A program made the translations under genes and the position numbers. From Zea mays (Eukaryota; Streptophyta; Magnoliopsida; Poales; Poaceae), in assembly GCF_902167145.1 (NCBI RefSeq), contig NC_050105.1, positions 124,529,898 through 124,593,897 on the forward strand: DNA of 64,000 bases, written 5' to 3'. Below are positions 11,641 through 24,037 of the stretch, piece by piece (position 1 is the stretch's first letter; every line of letters begins with the position of its first letter). Below the pieces are notes generated by a model, which saw nothing but the letters and a program-made list of their open reading frames with translations, was not told the DNA's origin and ran no database searches.

Positions 11641-13320
11641 ACCTAGTCAGAATTGAACATGAGACAAAGGCGATGGCTCGAGCTTATTAAGGATTATGAA
11701 TTGGAAATTCATTATCACCCAGGCAAGGCCAATGTGGTGGCAGATGCACTCAGCCTTAAGGCTTCCTATCACTGTCTTACAGTGAAGACTTCTGACATTA
11801 CCTTATGCCAGGAGATGGAGAAGTTAAACTTGGGAATGATCCAACGTGGAGCCTTAAATCAACTAAAGCTTGAGTCAGTCCTTTTACAACGAATAATGGA
11901 TGCTCAAAAGGATAATGAGGGTATGAAGCACATCTGTGAGAAAATAGAGGCCGGAAAAGCCAATTGCTTTAGAAAAGATGATCAAGGTATTGTATGGTTC
12001 AACAACCGCATAGTTGTGCCAAAGAATGAAGAAAACCGCCAACAAATTTTGGATGAAGCACATCTTAGTCGCTATTCTATTCATCCCAGAAGCACGAAGA
12101 TGTATCATGATCTAAAACAACATTATTGGTGGACAAAGATGAAAATCGAGATTGCGCGTTATGTGGCAAAATGTGACACCTGTAGGCATGTCAAAGTCAT
12201 ACAAATGAAGACTGCTGGTCCATTAAAATCTCTACCAATACCAACATGGAAATGGGAAGATATTAGTATGTACTTTATTATGGGATTGCCTAGAACAACA
12301 AAGGGATATGATTCCATCTGGGTTATTGTTGATCGGCTTACGAAAATTGCTCATTTTCTGCCAGTCAAAACATATTACCCGATCCTTACATATGCAGAAC
12401 TGTACATTGCTCGCATTCTCAGTTTGCATGGTATTCCAAAGACTATAGTATCAGATCGTGGACCTTTATTTGTATCCAAATTTTGGGAAGAACTTTACAA
12501 ATCTTTAGGTACTAAGTTGCTCCATAGTTCGGCCTATCATCCTCAAACAAGTGGACAAACTGAAAGGGTAAATCAGATACTTGAAGACATGTTGCGAGCA
12601 TGTGTTCTAGAATTCCCACAGAAATGGGATGATTGTTTGCCATTAGCGGAGTTCTCATACAATAATAGCTATCAAGAAAGCATTAAAATGGCACCCTTTG
12701 AAGCTTTGTATGGCCGACGGTGTCGTACTCTGCTAAATTGGTCTGAACCAGGGGAAAGGAGTTTCTTCAGGCCAGATATGGTAAAAGAGACCGAAGCAAA
12801 AGTTTAGTGAATAATTCATCACTTGAAGAAAGCCCAAGCTCGATAAAAAGGTTATGCAGACAAGCGACGAATGCCCTTGTATTTTCTGGTGGGAGATTAT
12901 GTCTATCTGAAAGTCTCCCCAATGAAGGGTGTAACACGTTTCGGGGTAAAAGGGAAGCTTGCACCTCGATACATTGGTCCTTTCCCTGTGCTTGAGCAAT
13001 GTGGACCAGTGGCGTACCGACTTCAATTACCCGAAACCTTGTCTGCTATACATAATGTGTTCCACGTGTCTCAACTAAATAAATGTCTTTGGGTTCCCGA
13101 TCGAACTATTGAAGTAACGGATGTTGCCTTAGAACCAGACTTGACATATTCAGAACACCCTATTCGAGTCTTGGATCAAAAGGACAGAATTACCCGAAGA
13201 AGAACTCTCAAGTTTTACAAGATACAGTGGAACCAGCATTCAGAAGATGAGACTACATGGGAAACTCGAGACTTTTTAGAAAAGAATTTCCTAGACTTTT
13301 TAGCCTTATGTAATTTGTAA
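11641..13320 (+). pseudogene. pol: Integrase with C-terminal chromodomain, Tekay-type element
   Basis: The HHCC zinc motif ends at CDTCRHVK (about 12170-12190). In the core, the first catalytic position reads ISMYFIMGLP where this family normally has Asp, so one acid of the D,D,E triad is lost to Tyr. The second (VSDRGPLF) and the Glu (GQTERVNQ) are kept. Two adjacent stops, TAG and TGA at 12805-12810, and TAA at 12844-12846 fall in the C-terminal part. The protein continues through GPFPVLEQCG and HNVFHVSQL to a chromodomain-like end with FYKIQWNQHSEDETTWE (about 13210-13265). Chromodomains of this class are thought to guide insertion to marked chromatin. Translation ends at 13318-13320. Confidence 0.92.
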
Positions 13321-13458
13321 AGTGTATACAATTGTTGTAATAAAGGAGTGAGCCCCATACCACCCCTGCCTTGTACCAGAAATAAGGAAATAAAAATGTG
13401 AAGCATTTCCTTTTCCATTACTTACCACAGGATTTTAATCTCGGGACGAGATTCTTTT

Positions 13459-13470
13459 ATGGGGGAAGGA
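13459..13470 (+). other. Polypurine tract of the Tekay-type element
   Basis: ATGGGGGAAGGA abuts the 3' LTR at 13471, the expected place for the plus-strand primer. About 140 bases of non-coding DNA separate it from the pol stop. Confidence 0.85.
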
Positions 13471-16400
13471 TGTAACACCCCTGGTGTTACTATTACTAAA
13501 ACCTGAGCATAACATCATAAGCATTGGCATTTCATGTGATTGTCACACCTAGGATGCATTCACTAGGCAAAAATTTCAAACAAGTTGTATTGGTATGAGA
13601 TTTTGTGGATAAAACCCTAGAATAGGGTACTTAACCCTAAAAGGGGATCAGAAGGGTAAAACAAAGTCCAAATAGAGAAAACTCTAAAGCTCAATTGAAA
13701 TAGTCATAAAATGTTACTAGGAATGGACCTAAGTTACATCCAAACCCCTGAAATGTCAAAAACCCTAAAAAGGACCCTAGAAAGCCCTAAACCTAAACTC
13801 TAGGGGGCTAAGTGCAAAATTAGTGCACTTTTGGATTAAAGTGCAAAAACCATGATAATAAGGTGTCTTAAGTCATATGGTTCACAATTATGAAGATTTG
13901 CAACCCAAACCTTGAGATTTGGACTTAATTGCAAAAGAGCCACACTTGAACTCTTTTGGTTAAGTCTGAATTTCAGTGTAATGGGTTCATCTTTGGGGCC
14001 TTGTAACTTCCAAACAAAAAGGATTTTGCCCTAGGTCACCACATCAATTTGGTAGATCTATCATAGGAGGATAACTTTGATACAGACATCCTCTTCGGTT
14101 GTTACACAAAAATTGGAGAAAAGCAAGCCCAAAGTTGCTCTATCAGACTAGTATCGAGTTAACTGAAACTGCAATCAGGAATGGTCACCGTGATATGGGA
14201 CCAATTTGAGCACGCCATATCTTTGAATTCATTCGGTTTTGACCCAAGAATCCTATATTAAGTTTGTAGACTGATGTTTAGTGAACAAATTCTGTTAAGG
14301 AAGGTTGCTCAGTCCTTAACAAGAATCAAGAGAACCAGTAGATTAAAGGGAGCCGGTTCAGAAGAACGCTGAAGATCAAACACTGAAAAATCTGGAGAAC
14401 ACCGAAAAGATCTACGCCACTGTGGATTCAGATGAGCTCGAGTGATCCGATGGGGGGGAATTGATCCGGGATGGATAACTTCGAACATGGCGCGATTCCA
14501 CAAACCCAGTCGAGCATGGCCGGAGTTAGTCACCGGCGGCCACCGTGACTTAGATAATTCCGCCACGGTGTCACCCGTACCTTGCTCCTCCCTCACTGTG
14601 TCTCTTCCCTACGTGGTAACCATGTGCAAACAAAGTTATCCGTGGCCGTAGATAGCTAGCCGGACCGTCGTGGCTATAAAGGGCACCATGAACCACGGCG
14701 GGGTATGCACACCTCCACCCAGTGAGTTGATTGAAATCCAAAATTTGCGCTGCCTCTGCCCCCTCCTCCCAAATTGAATGTGCACGGTGAAACTATAGTT
14801 CCTTACGGCCGTATAGCCCCAATCTCCACCCCCCCCAATTTCACCCAGAGCCACCGTGACACCATTTTCCCCCTTTCTCTGTCACCGACAAGCCCAGGTC
14901 CTCCGTGCTCCGTGGCCAGACCACTCTAGTAAGGCTCTGTACATCTTGAGTGTTGTTTTAGTAGCTCTGTATGCTCATGAAGCTTGTCGTGGCAACCGTT
15001 GGACCAATTCAAGCATGATTGAACGGGAACACGGGTTTGATGTCACGGTTTCCGCCGTGCACATGGGCAGGCCATTCTCAATGTGTTCAAGCCGAAATCA
15101 ACGAGTGTTCCAAGGTCACCTTGAGTCGGTTATGCCTCCCCTGTAGCTAGACTAGACAGCCACCACCGGTCATGGCCAGAATGGGCCGCGTCAGTGATGA
15201 ACGGCGAGCGCACCGTGGTCAGGGACCTATTTGGAGAAGAAACGAAGTTCTGGGGACCTCTGTGTAAGATGTCAGTGACTCTTAGAATATTCTGTAGAAC
15301 GTTTTACAAATTAGTTAAGACCTCGGGGGCATTTTCGCAAGTCAGTCGTGTAGACGCGCGCGCGGGCGCGCGTGGGCGCGTTCCCGCCTGTGGATGGGCC
15401 GACCTGGGCCCGATTCTGTCGAGTACGGTTCATATTCTTTTCTTTTTCCTTTTCTACCAGAGCTAAAACAATTCTAGAAAAGTGTATAAAAATGGTAAAA
15501 ATGCCAAACCAATTTTGCTAGGTTTCTAATTTCCTGTAGAATTTAATAAAAATAGTTCCATGATTTTTAGTTTAAATAAGAAATTATAGGGTATTTTAAA
15601 CATCTCAAAACCATGCTTCTGGATTTTTAGAAAATAAACAATAAATCCAAAATTCACTAAATTTTTAGGATAAACTTTAAATAATATTTAGAAACCTTGG
15701 GTAGAGTTTGGTATGTTTTGAACCATGTTTGATACTTAGAACCCAAAACCCTACCCCTTGCCCTGTGAACTTCACTGTTGACTCCGGAAACCCTAAGTTC
15801 TCGGAGATCCGTGAAGGAAAATTGTATTCAAGACTTTAGATAATAAACTTTTATTATCTTTGCACTCTCATGAGCATTACATGAGCATTCATTATTATGT
15901 ATGGTGATATTTAGAAAACGAAGAAGAAGTAGAAGAAGAGAAGACTCCACCACCACCACCTGAGGAACATCAGGCAGGCAACTGCTTTTATTTTGATATC
16001 TGCGGATCTGAGCCTGATTCACCAGTAAAACAAGGCAAGCCCCGGTGCATTTGCCACCTCCTTGTTACTTTTAAACTCTTTCTCACTTACTTGATGCATT
16101 AGGTGATAGGAGTTGTGTGCTAAACTATTGCTGCATCTCCTTCCTTGGATTACTTCCTAATCCCTGTTTTACAAAAGGTTTTCTTATGCTTAGCTTTGCT
16201 TTAGAAAAACAAAATGTTTTGTTTTCTCAAAGATGATGTTGCAAAGTGGGTGGGTTGTTTTCAAAAATAAAACTTGATGGTGGATCCATCATGGCCATGA
16301 TGGGTTCAACATCGGAAAATATGTACCTCTGCCAGGTACCAAACTTTGGGGTTTGAAATGATTAAGCTGAGACCGGGTGGGTGACTTGCACAAGAAGATG

Positions 16401-17485
16401 TCTCCGTCTGAGTCGATTAAGGGCCATGTCAATGTAGGCTTAATGACTGAGGACCCTTTACCTGGTCACATGCCTCGTCATGGGTAAGCTTTGCCTCGGG
16501 CAGACTAATACCAGAATAAGATACCACATAATGGGATTGGAGAGATGGCGAGAGTAGCGTGTACCCTCCGTGGCAAGAGGCTGGACGGTGGTGTATCTGT
16601 GCTCTCGGTTGGCATGAACCTGATCTGGTCTTAAGAACCCAGGTGGCGAGTTGACATATGCAAGGGTTAAGTGCTACATATGTCGTGTGATTGGAGATCC
16701 TCAGCTGAGTATAATCGATTCGGATCGCCGTACCTTCGCGATTATGAAGACTTGGTCACCGACCTATACGTAGAAATCTAGTAAAGATGAAGGGTTGTTA
16801 AGAAATTGGCTAGTGCAGGTCAAGTGATTGAACTAGGATAGAGAGAACCCTAGTTGCAGGTAATTTTACTTAACCTGACAAATAAAACTGAATTTTTAAG
16901 GATCCACTCTTAGTAAGCATTTCTGCAAACAAAGTCATTGATTATTGAGAAGCCTTACCTTGACTCCCTCTAGCCAGCATACCCTTGAGAGTCTTTTCTT
17001 TAGTCGGGTAAGACATGCTGAGTAATTCCATACTCAGGGCTTCGTCCCATGTTGTTTTTAGGTGAGGAAGCAACCAACTTTTGTTGCTTCTGTTCAAAGG
17101 TGGTACCAAAGGAAGAGCACCAGGAGTAAAGCTGCGGGAGGAAAGGATCCTCCATAAAACTTTTGTTTGATACTTATCGGGAGGGGTTTTTGCCTCCCAT
17201 GGTTTGTAATAATAATAATACTCAGCACTCATATATTTTTGTTTTGGTCTGTAACTATATAACTCTGTCTTACTTTTTAATAAAGGTAAGTTAATGTAAC
17301 TTCTTCGCATTTTCGTATCTCCGATGCCTGTAATGTCTGCGTGACGGGTGAAACGCTCTTGGGAAAGGTAAGGAAAGCAGATACCGAACTTGTCAAGTGA
17401 TTCAGGGGCACCTGCAGGGTTGTCTGAGGTCCATTGGACAAGGACAACTGTAGGTGGGCCTAATGACTTGGGAGGTTCCGTCAGA
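13471..17485 (+). repeat. 3' LTR of the Tekay-type element (4.0 kb)
   Basis: Direct copy of 3843-7875, beginning TGTAACACCCCTGG and ending GGTTCCGTCAGA. The terminal CA has become GA. TATAAAG is at 14675-14681. The right flank is ATAAC (17486-17490). Differences from the 5' LTR are scattered substitutions plus the shorter G run (GATGGGGGGG) near 14450. Confidence 0.93.
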
Positions 17486-17490
17486 ATAAC

Positions 17491-17652
17491 CTTCTTGTCT
17501 TTTTGGGATTCTTTCCTATTTTGTCATTAAATTTCTACCATCTGGCAAACTCTAGTTCTTTGGTATTGACATGCTTGTATCCCTTTAACACTCTTGTTTT
17601 GAATACTTGCCTCTAAATTTCTACTGCTTACTTAGACATTTCAGTTTATATG
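17491..17652 (+). mobile_element. Internal segment of the plus-strand xilon-like element between two insertions
   Basis: A 162-base pyrimidine-rich non-coding stretch between the right ATAAC duplication of the Tekay-type element and the left ATATG duplication (17648-17652) of the Copia element. Its wording (TTGGTATTGACATGCTTGT) resembles 50345-50370 of the same host element. Confidence 0.7.
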
Positions 17653-18903
17653 TGAAAGTCGCCTAGAGGGGGGGTGGATAGGCGGAAACTAAAATTTACA
17701 AACTTTAAGCACATTTCAAGCCGGGGTTAGCGTTAGAATAAAAGTTAATTCCGAGAGAGAGGGGAAAACAAATCAACCAAGAAAATAAAGGTGGATGACA
17801 CGGTGATTTGTTTTACTGAGGTTTGGTTCCAATGAACCTAATCCCCGTTGAGGTGGTCACAAAGACCGGGTCTCTTTCAACCCTTTCCCTCTCTCAAACG
17901 GTCACTTAGACCGAGTGAGCTTTCTTCCTTGATTTCCCGGGTCACTTAGACCCCGCAAGCACCACCATACAATTGGTGTCTCTTGCTTCGCTTACAAGGC
18001 TTTGAGAGTAAGAATGAGAGAAAGAAGAAAGCCAACCAAGCAACAAGAGCAACAAAGAACACAAGATGATCTTCTCACAAGTCCTAAAATACTAGAGTTG
18101 AATTGTGGACTTTGATTGGATTGGAGGCTTTGATTTGTGACTTGGAGTGTTGTATTTTGCTCTTGTATTGAATGAGAAGTAGTGAATGCTTGGATGGTTG
18201 GAGTGGAGGTGGTTGGGGGGTATTTATAGCCCAAAACCACCAATTCAACCGTTGGGGCAGGCTGCTGTCGATGGGCGCACCGGACAGTCCGGTGTGCCAC
18301 CGAACACTGTCCAGTGCGCCAGCCACGTCACTCAACCGTTAGGGTTCTGACGGTTTCGACCGTTGGAGCTTTGTCCTCATGTGGCACCGGACAGTCCGAT
18401 GTCGCACCGGACAGGTACTGTGCACTGTCCGGTGCGCCTCTGGCGGCTGCTCTAACTTATGCGCGCACGGTTCTTCATTGTTCACGTTGTAGGCGGCCGT
18501 TGGAGTCGACCGTTGCGCTGGCTAGCCATTGTTCCGCTGGTGCATCAGACATTCCGGTGGCACACCGGACAGTCCGATGAATTATAGCGGAGCGGCTCTT
18601 CTGAAACTCGAAGGTGGCAAGTTTGAAGCTGTACGGCCCTGGGCACCGGACACTGTCTGGTGGTGCATCGGACACTGTCCGGTGGCACACCGGACAGTCC
18701 GGTGCGCCAGACCAGGGTTCTCTTCGGTTTCTTTTGCTCCTTTCTTTTTGAACCCTAACTTGATCTTTTTATTGGTTTGTGTTGAACCTTTAGCACCTGT
18801 AGAATATATAATCTAGAGCAAACTAGTTAGTCCAATTATTTGTGTTGGGCATTCAACCACCGAAATCATATATAGGAAAAGGTTAAACCCTATTTCCCTT
18901 TCA
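17653..18903 (-). repeat. 3' LTR of the Opie/Ji-type element (1.25 kb)
   Basis: On the minus strand it begins TGAAAGGGAAATAGGGTTTA at 18903 and ends CTAGGCGACTTTCA at 17653. U3 (18230-18903) is packed with CCGGACAGTCCGG-type palindromes. It is a direct copy of 49075-50263, which is about 60 bases shorter because of indels in the palindrome cluster. Confidence 0.94.
18221..18229 (-). promoter_or_regulatory. TATA box in the 3' LTR of the Opie/Ji-type element
   Basis: CTATAAATA on the minus strand, immediately downstream of the palindrome cluster. The identical motif occurs in the 5' LTR at 49642-49650, where it would drive the element. Confidence 0.6.
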
Positions 18904-18920
18904 ATCTCCCCCCTTTTTGG
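18904..18920 (-). other. Polypurine tract of the Opie/Ji-type element
   Basis: The minus strand reads CCAAAAAGGGGGGAGAT directly before the LTR start. Two further AGGGGGAG tracts lie upstream near 19193-19200 and 19233-19241. Extra tracts also occur in the second Copia element here (near 57154 and 57577). Confidence 0.85.
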
Positions 18921-19697
18921 TGATTGATGCCAACACAAACTAAAGCAAATATATAAGTGCAGAATTGAACTAGTTTGCATAAGGTAAGTGCAAAGGTTGC
19001 TTGGAATTAAACCAATTTATAGTTTTACTAGATATGCATGGTTGCTTTCTTTTATTTAACATTTTGGACCACGCTTGCACCACTTGTTTTGTTTTTGCAA
19101 ATTCTTTTGGTAAATAATTTCAAAGTATTTTTGCAAATAGTCAAAGGTATATGAATAAGATTGTGAGAAGCATTTTCAAGATTTGAAATTTTCTCCCCCT
19201 ATTTTAAATGATTTTCCTTTGACTTAAACAAAACTCCCCCTGAATGAAATTCTCCTCTTAGCTTTCAAGAGGGTTTTAATAAATATCAATTGGAAATATA
19301 TTTAGATACCAATTTGAAAATACTAACCAATTGAAAACATACTAATTTGAAATATGATTTTTGAAAGGTGGTGGTGTGGTCCTTTTGCTTTGCGCTAATA
19401 CTCTCTCCTCCTTTGGCATGAATCGTCAAAAACGGAGACTTAGTGAGCCCTTAATACTTTTCTCTCCCATTGGTACAAGTAAATACGAGTGAAGATTATA
19501 CCAATTGAAGAGTGGTGTGGAGTGATGGCAAAGGGTAAATGATACCGATAGAGTGGAGTGGAAGCCTTGTCTTTGCCGAAGACTCCATTTCCCTTACAAT
19601 CTACGACTTAGCATAGAAATGCACTTGAAAACACATTAGTCGTAGACATAAAAGAGATATGATCAAAGGTATATGCATGAGCTATGTGTGCAATGTT
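18921..19697 (-). other. Non-coding 3' region of the Opie/Ji-type element
   Basis: About 780 AT-rich bases between the RNase H stop and the polypurine tract. No env-like or other ORF is visible here, although some SIRE-lineage elements carry one at this place. Runs such as TCTCCCCCT hint at repeated purine tracts on the minus strand. Confidence 0.7.
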
Positions 19698-20623
19698 TCA
19701 ACCAAAATTCCGAGAATCAAGAATGTTTAGCTCATTCCTAAGTTTGGTAAAGGTTTTCTCATCTAGTGGTTTGGTAAAGATATCGGCTAATTGTTCTTTG
19801 GTGCTAACATAAGCGATCTCGATATCCCCCCTTCGTTGGTGATCCCTCAAAAAATGATACCGAATGTCTATGTGCTTAGTGCGGCTGTGTTCAACGGGAT
19901 TATCCGCCATGCGGATTGCACTCTCATTATCTCATAGGAGAGGGACTTTACTTTTGTAGCCATAGTCCCTGAGGGTTTGCCTCATCCAAAGTAATTACGC
20001 ACTGCAATGGCCTGCGGCAATGTACTCGGCTTCAGTGGTAGAAAGAGCTACTGAGTTTTGTTTCTTTGAAGCCCAAGACACCAGGGATCTTCCCAGAAAC
20101 TGACAAGTCCCTGATGTGCTCTTTCTATCAATTTTACACCCTGCCCAATCAGCATCTGAATAACCTATTAAATCAAAAGTGGATCCCTTGGGGTACCAAA
20201 GTCCAAACTTAGGAGCATAAACCAAATATCTCATGATTCTTTTTATGGCCCTAGGGTGAATTTCCTTAGCATTGGCTTGGAACCTTGCACACATTCATAC
20301 AGAAAGCATAATATCCGATCGAGATGCATATAAATAGAGTAAAGATCCTATCATCGACCGGTATACCTTTTGATATACGGATTTACCTCCCGTGTCGAGG
20401 TCGAGATGCCCATCAGTTCCCATGGGTGTCTTGATGGGCTTGGCATCCTTCATTCCAAACTTGTTGAGTATGTCTTGAATATACTTGGTTTGGCTGATGA
20501 AGGTGCCCTCTTGGAGTTGCTTGACTTGAAATCCTAGGAAATATTTCAACTCCCCCATCATAGGCATCTCGAATTTTTGTATCATGATCCTACTAAACTC
20601 TTCACAAGTAGATTTTTTAGTAG
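19698..20623 (-). pseudogene. pol: RNase H and C-terminal reverse transcriptase, Opie/Ji-type element
   Basis: The minus-strand frames read ELKYFLGFQVKQLQEG and MGTDGHLDLDTGG (RT connection). After a stop, RNase H follows: DLIGYSDADWAGCKIDRKST, SWASKKQNSVALSTTEAEYI and, after another stop, HIDIRYHFLRDH and QLADIFTKPL. The RNase H acids are visible. Breaks occur at 20295 and 19995. The upstream RT half lies beyond the LINE at 24134 and onward; the LINE entered just after the YVDD catalytic block. Confidence 0.9.
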
Positions 20624-20880
20624 ACCCAAATATGATATCAACAACAACAACAAAGCCTTTTTGTCCTAAGCACGTTGGGGTAGGCTAGAGATGAAACCCC
20701 ATATGAAAACCTCAGAGCTCAACCCCCAAAGAAAAGAAAAGGGAGACAAAGGCAAAGGAGAACCGAAAAACGACGAAACGGAGAAACACATAAAAAGAGA
20801 TAAAACCCACAAGAACCAGCAAGATCTAAAGGGGCATAAGAAAAGGTCAAACGATTAAGGAGAAAAAGCGAAACTACAAA

Positions 20881-22792
20881 TCAGGGTTTTGGCACGTGAA
20901 GTGCACACTTCCACCCCTTCCTATCCACGGCGAGCTCTTTATCAATATTCCACTCCTTCAGGTCCCTCTTCACAGCCTCTATCCACGTCAAGGTTGGTCG
21001 ACCTTTACCTCTCTTCACATTCTCGGGACGCCTAATTATTCCGATATGCACTGGTGCCTCTTCAGGTCTTCGTTGGATATGTCCAAACCATCTCAAACGA
21101 TGTTGCATAAGCTTCTCCTCAATTGGCGCCACTCCTACTCTCTCTCGTATATCATTATTCCAGACTCGATCTCTCCTTGTGTGGCCACATATCTAGCGCA
21201 ACATACGCATCTCTGCCACACTTAGTTGTTGGACATGTCGTCTTTTAGTGGGCCAACATTATGCTCCATACAACATAGCCGGTCGGATTGCTGTCCTGTA
21301 GAATTTGCCTTTTAGTTTGTGTGGCACCCAGGGGTCGCATAAGACACCTGCACCTTGTCGCCACTTCAACCATCCAGCTTTAATTCTATGACTGACATCC
21401 TCATCGATGTCTCCCTCCTTCTGAAGCATTGATCCTAAGTAACAAAAAGTGTCTTTCTTGGGTACCACTTGCCCATCAAGACTAACATCGCCATCCTCAT
21501 ACCCCATGGCACTGAAATCGCACTTCATATACTCTATTTTAGACCTAATAAGCCTAAAACATTTTGCTTCCAGCGTCTGCCTCCACAATTTCAAATTTTG
21601 TGAAACACCACTCCTACTCTCCTCAATAAGTACCACATCATCAGCAAAAATCATACACCACGGTATATCTCCTTGTATGTCCCTTGTGACCTCATCTATC
21701 ACCAAAGCGAAAAGATAAGGGCTCAAAGCCGACACTTGATGTAGTCCTATGTTAATTGGAAAGTCATCGGTGTCTCCATCACTTGTTCGGACACTTGTCA
21801 CAACATTAGTGTACATATCTTTAATAAGATTAATGTACTATGTTGATACATTGTGTTTTTCCAAGGCCCACCATATTACACTCCTAGGTACTTTGTCATA
21901 AGCCTTCTCCAAGTCTATGAAGACCATATGCAGGTCTTCCTTTTGTTCTCTGAATCTCTCCATAAGTTGTCTTAGTAAGAAAATGGCCTCCATAGTTGAT
22001 CTCCCAGGCATGAAACCAAACTGATTGTGGGTCACGCTCGTCATCTTCCACAGGCGGTGTTCAATGACTCTCTCCCATAGCTTTATTGTATGGTTCATGA
22101 GCTTAATTCCACGGTAACTAGTACAACTTTGAACATCTCCTTTGTTCTTGAAGATTGGTACTAACGTACTCCGCCGCCACTTGTTGGGCATTCTATTTGT
22201 CCGAAAGATGGTGTTGAAAAGCTTAGTCAGCCATACTATCGCTATGTCTTCAAGGCATCTCCATACCTCGATAGGGATACCATCAGGCCTTTCCTACCTT
22301 CATCCTTTTTAGCGCCTCCTTAACTTCATATTCTTGTATCCTTCATACAAAACCCATGTTGTCGTCATCGAATGGTTTGTCCAATTCTATTGTAGAACTC
22401 TCATTCCCTCCATTGATCAATTTGTTGAAGTACTCCTTCCATCTGTTCTTGATCTCTTCATTCTTCACTAATAGTTGGTTTGCTTCATCCTTGATGCATT
22501 TGACTTGGTTGACATCCCTTGTCTTCCTTTCATGAATCTTGGCCATCCTATAGATATCCTTTTCTCACTGCTTTGTGTCCAACCGTTGATAAAGGTCATC
22601 ACAGGCTTGACCCCAGGCTCTACTAACCGCTCGCTTTATAGACTTCTTCGCTATCCTATACTTCTCTATGTTGTCTGCACACTTGTCATGATGTAAGCGT
22701 TTGTAGCAATCTTTCTTCTCCTTGATAGCCTTTTGGACATCTTCGTTCCACCACCAAGTGTCTTTAACTTCCCTTCTATTTCCTTGACTCAA
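20881..22792 (-). pseudogene. LINE reverse transcriptase and C-terminal region, fragmented
   Basis: Consecutive minus-strand frames (22565-22792, 22343-22546, 21838-22191, 21259-21816, 20881-21132) make up one decayed protein. RT motifs are [60 protein letters not shown] and the catalytic [11 protein letters not shown]. The C-terminal block with LRWFGHIQRRPEEAPV and GRPTLTWIEAVKRDL is typical of plant RTE proteins. At least four frame breaks separate the pieces. Confidence 0.9.
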
Positions 22793-22816
22793 CCCAAACT
22801 CTTCTGAAGCTATCTT

Positions 22817-24037
22817 TCAGATGCATGTCGCCATCTTCCTCCACATGATGTTTGCGTCTCCCTCTTCTGCCCAAGGGCCCTCCTCGATAACTCTCTCCTT
22901 GAAAGTTTGGGCCACATCCCCTTTAAGCTTCCACCACTTTGTTCTAGTGACCTTGTTATGCTTATTCCGTTGTAAACGAATCTTAAAACGGAAGTCAGCT
23001 ACGACAAGCTTATGTTGGGTTACCACACACTCTCCAGGTATAACCTTGCAATCTAAGCATGCATGCCTGTCCTCTTTTCTCAAGAGGACGAAATCAATCT
23101 GGCTAGTGTGTTGGCCACTACTGAAGGTCACCAGGTGGGATTTCCTCTTCCTAAAGAAAGTGTTTGCTATAAACATGTCATAGGCTAGGGCAAAGTTCAG
23201 GATTTCCTCTCCTTCTTGATTCCTAGTCCCAAAGCCGAAGCCTCCATGCACACCCTCGAAACTAGTGCTAGATGTACCTAGATGGCCATTGAGATCTCCT
23301 CCTATGAAGAGCTTCTCGCTAACTGGCACACTACTAACCATGTCCTCCAGGCCTTCCCATAACTCCCTCTTTGAGTTCTCATTAAGGCCTACTTGAGGAG
23401 CATACGCGCTGATAACATTGAGAACCAAGTCCCCAATGACCAGTTTGACTAGGATGATTCTATCTCCTAGCCTCTTAAAATCTACTACCCCATCTTTAAG
23501 GCTCTTGTCAATCAAGACGCCTACACCATTCTTGTTTGCTGCAGTCCCCGTGTACCACAACTTGAAGCCTATACCTTCCACTTCCTTCGCCTTTTGTCCT
23601 TTCCACTTGGTCTCTTGAACGCATAAAATATTTACCTGTCTCCTCACCGCAACGTCGACTATTTCTCGTAACTGACCTGTTAAGGAACCTACGTTCCAAC
23701 TACCTACACGGACCCTAGTTGGCTCGACTAGCTTCCTTACCCTTCGCACCCGCCAAGGAAGATGCAAAGACCCTTGCTCATTTTCCACTACACCTAGGTG
23801 CCGATGTAGCGCGCCACTAAGGATGCGACAACCCGATCCTTGCTCACTTATCATCGGGTCTAGATCAAGAGATGGCACGTCACTTAAGGGGTGACGGCCT
23901 GACCCTTGCTCATTTAATACCATACCCGGGTTCCGATATGGCGCGTTGCTAAGAGAGTTACGCCCCAACGATTTTCTTTGTGGTTTCATCTCCATAAGAT
24001 TTGGCTGGTTTTTACGTTGGTTTGCCAGACCTAACAC
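22817..24037 (-). pseudogene. LINE endonuclease (AP-type) part of the RTE ORF
   Basis: An open 406-codon frame. Residues ~25-90 hold three imperfect copies of a ~23-residue unit containing NEQGSG/SEQGSG/NEQGS. The endonuclease follows: VGSWNVGSL, LCVQETKW (catalytic Glu), LNVISAYAPQVG, FIGGDLNGHLG (D-x-N) and SQIDFVLL. The last motif reads VTQHKLV where SDH is usual, so the catalytic Asp appears replaced. This enzyme nicks target DNA in the nucleus to prime reverse transcription. The frame stops before the RT domain. The start near 24037 is the longest open start and is uncertain. Confidence 0.85.

Larger units (their letters stand above)
3843..17485 (+). mobile_element. Complete Tekay-type (chromodomain Gypsy) LTR retrotransposon, 13.6 kb
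   Basis: The element is bounded by direct LTRs (3843-7875 and 13471-17485) and flanked by the 5-bp duplication ATAAC (3838-3842 and 17486-17490). Order: 5' LTR, primer site, extra coiled-coil ORF, gag, protease, reverse transcriptase, RNase H, integrase, chromodomain, polypurine tract, 3' LTR. A chromodomain at the integrase C-terminus together with 4-kb LTRs points to the Tekay/Del clade of chromoviruses. The LTRs are close copies: about five differences in the 300 bases from 4021. The insertion is therefore fairly recent, yet every large ORF already carries stops or frameshifts. Confidence 0.93.

Noticed and set aside
18921..19697. Possible env-like ORF after Copia RNase H
   Set aside because: No open frame of useful length and no signal or transmembrane pattern.
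20896..21225. 109-codon plus-strand frame
   Set aside because: Antisense shadow of the LINE C-terminal coding region.
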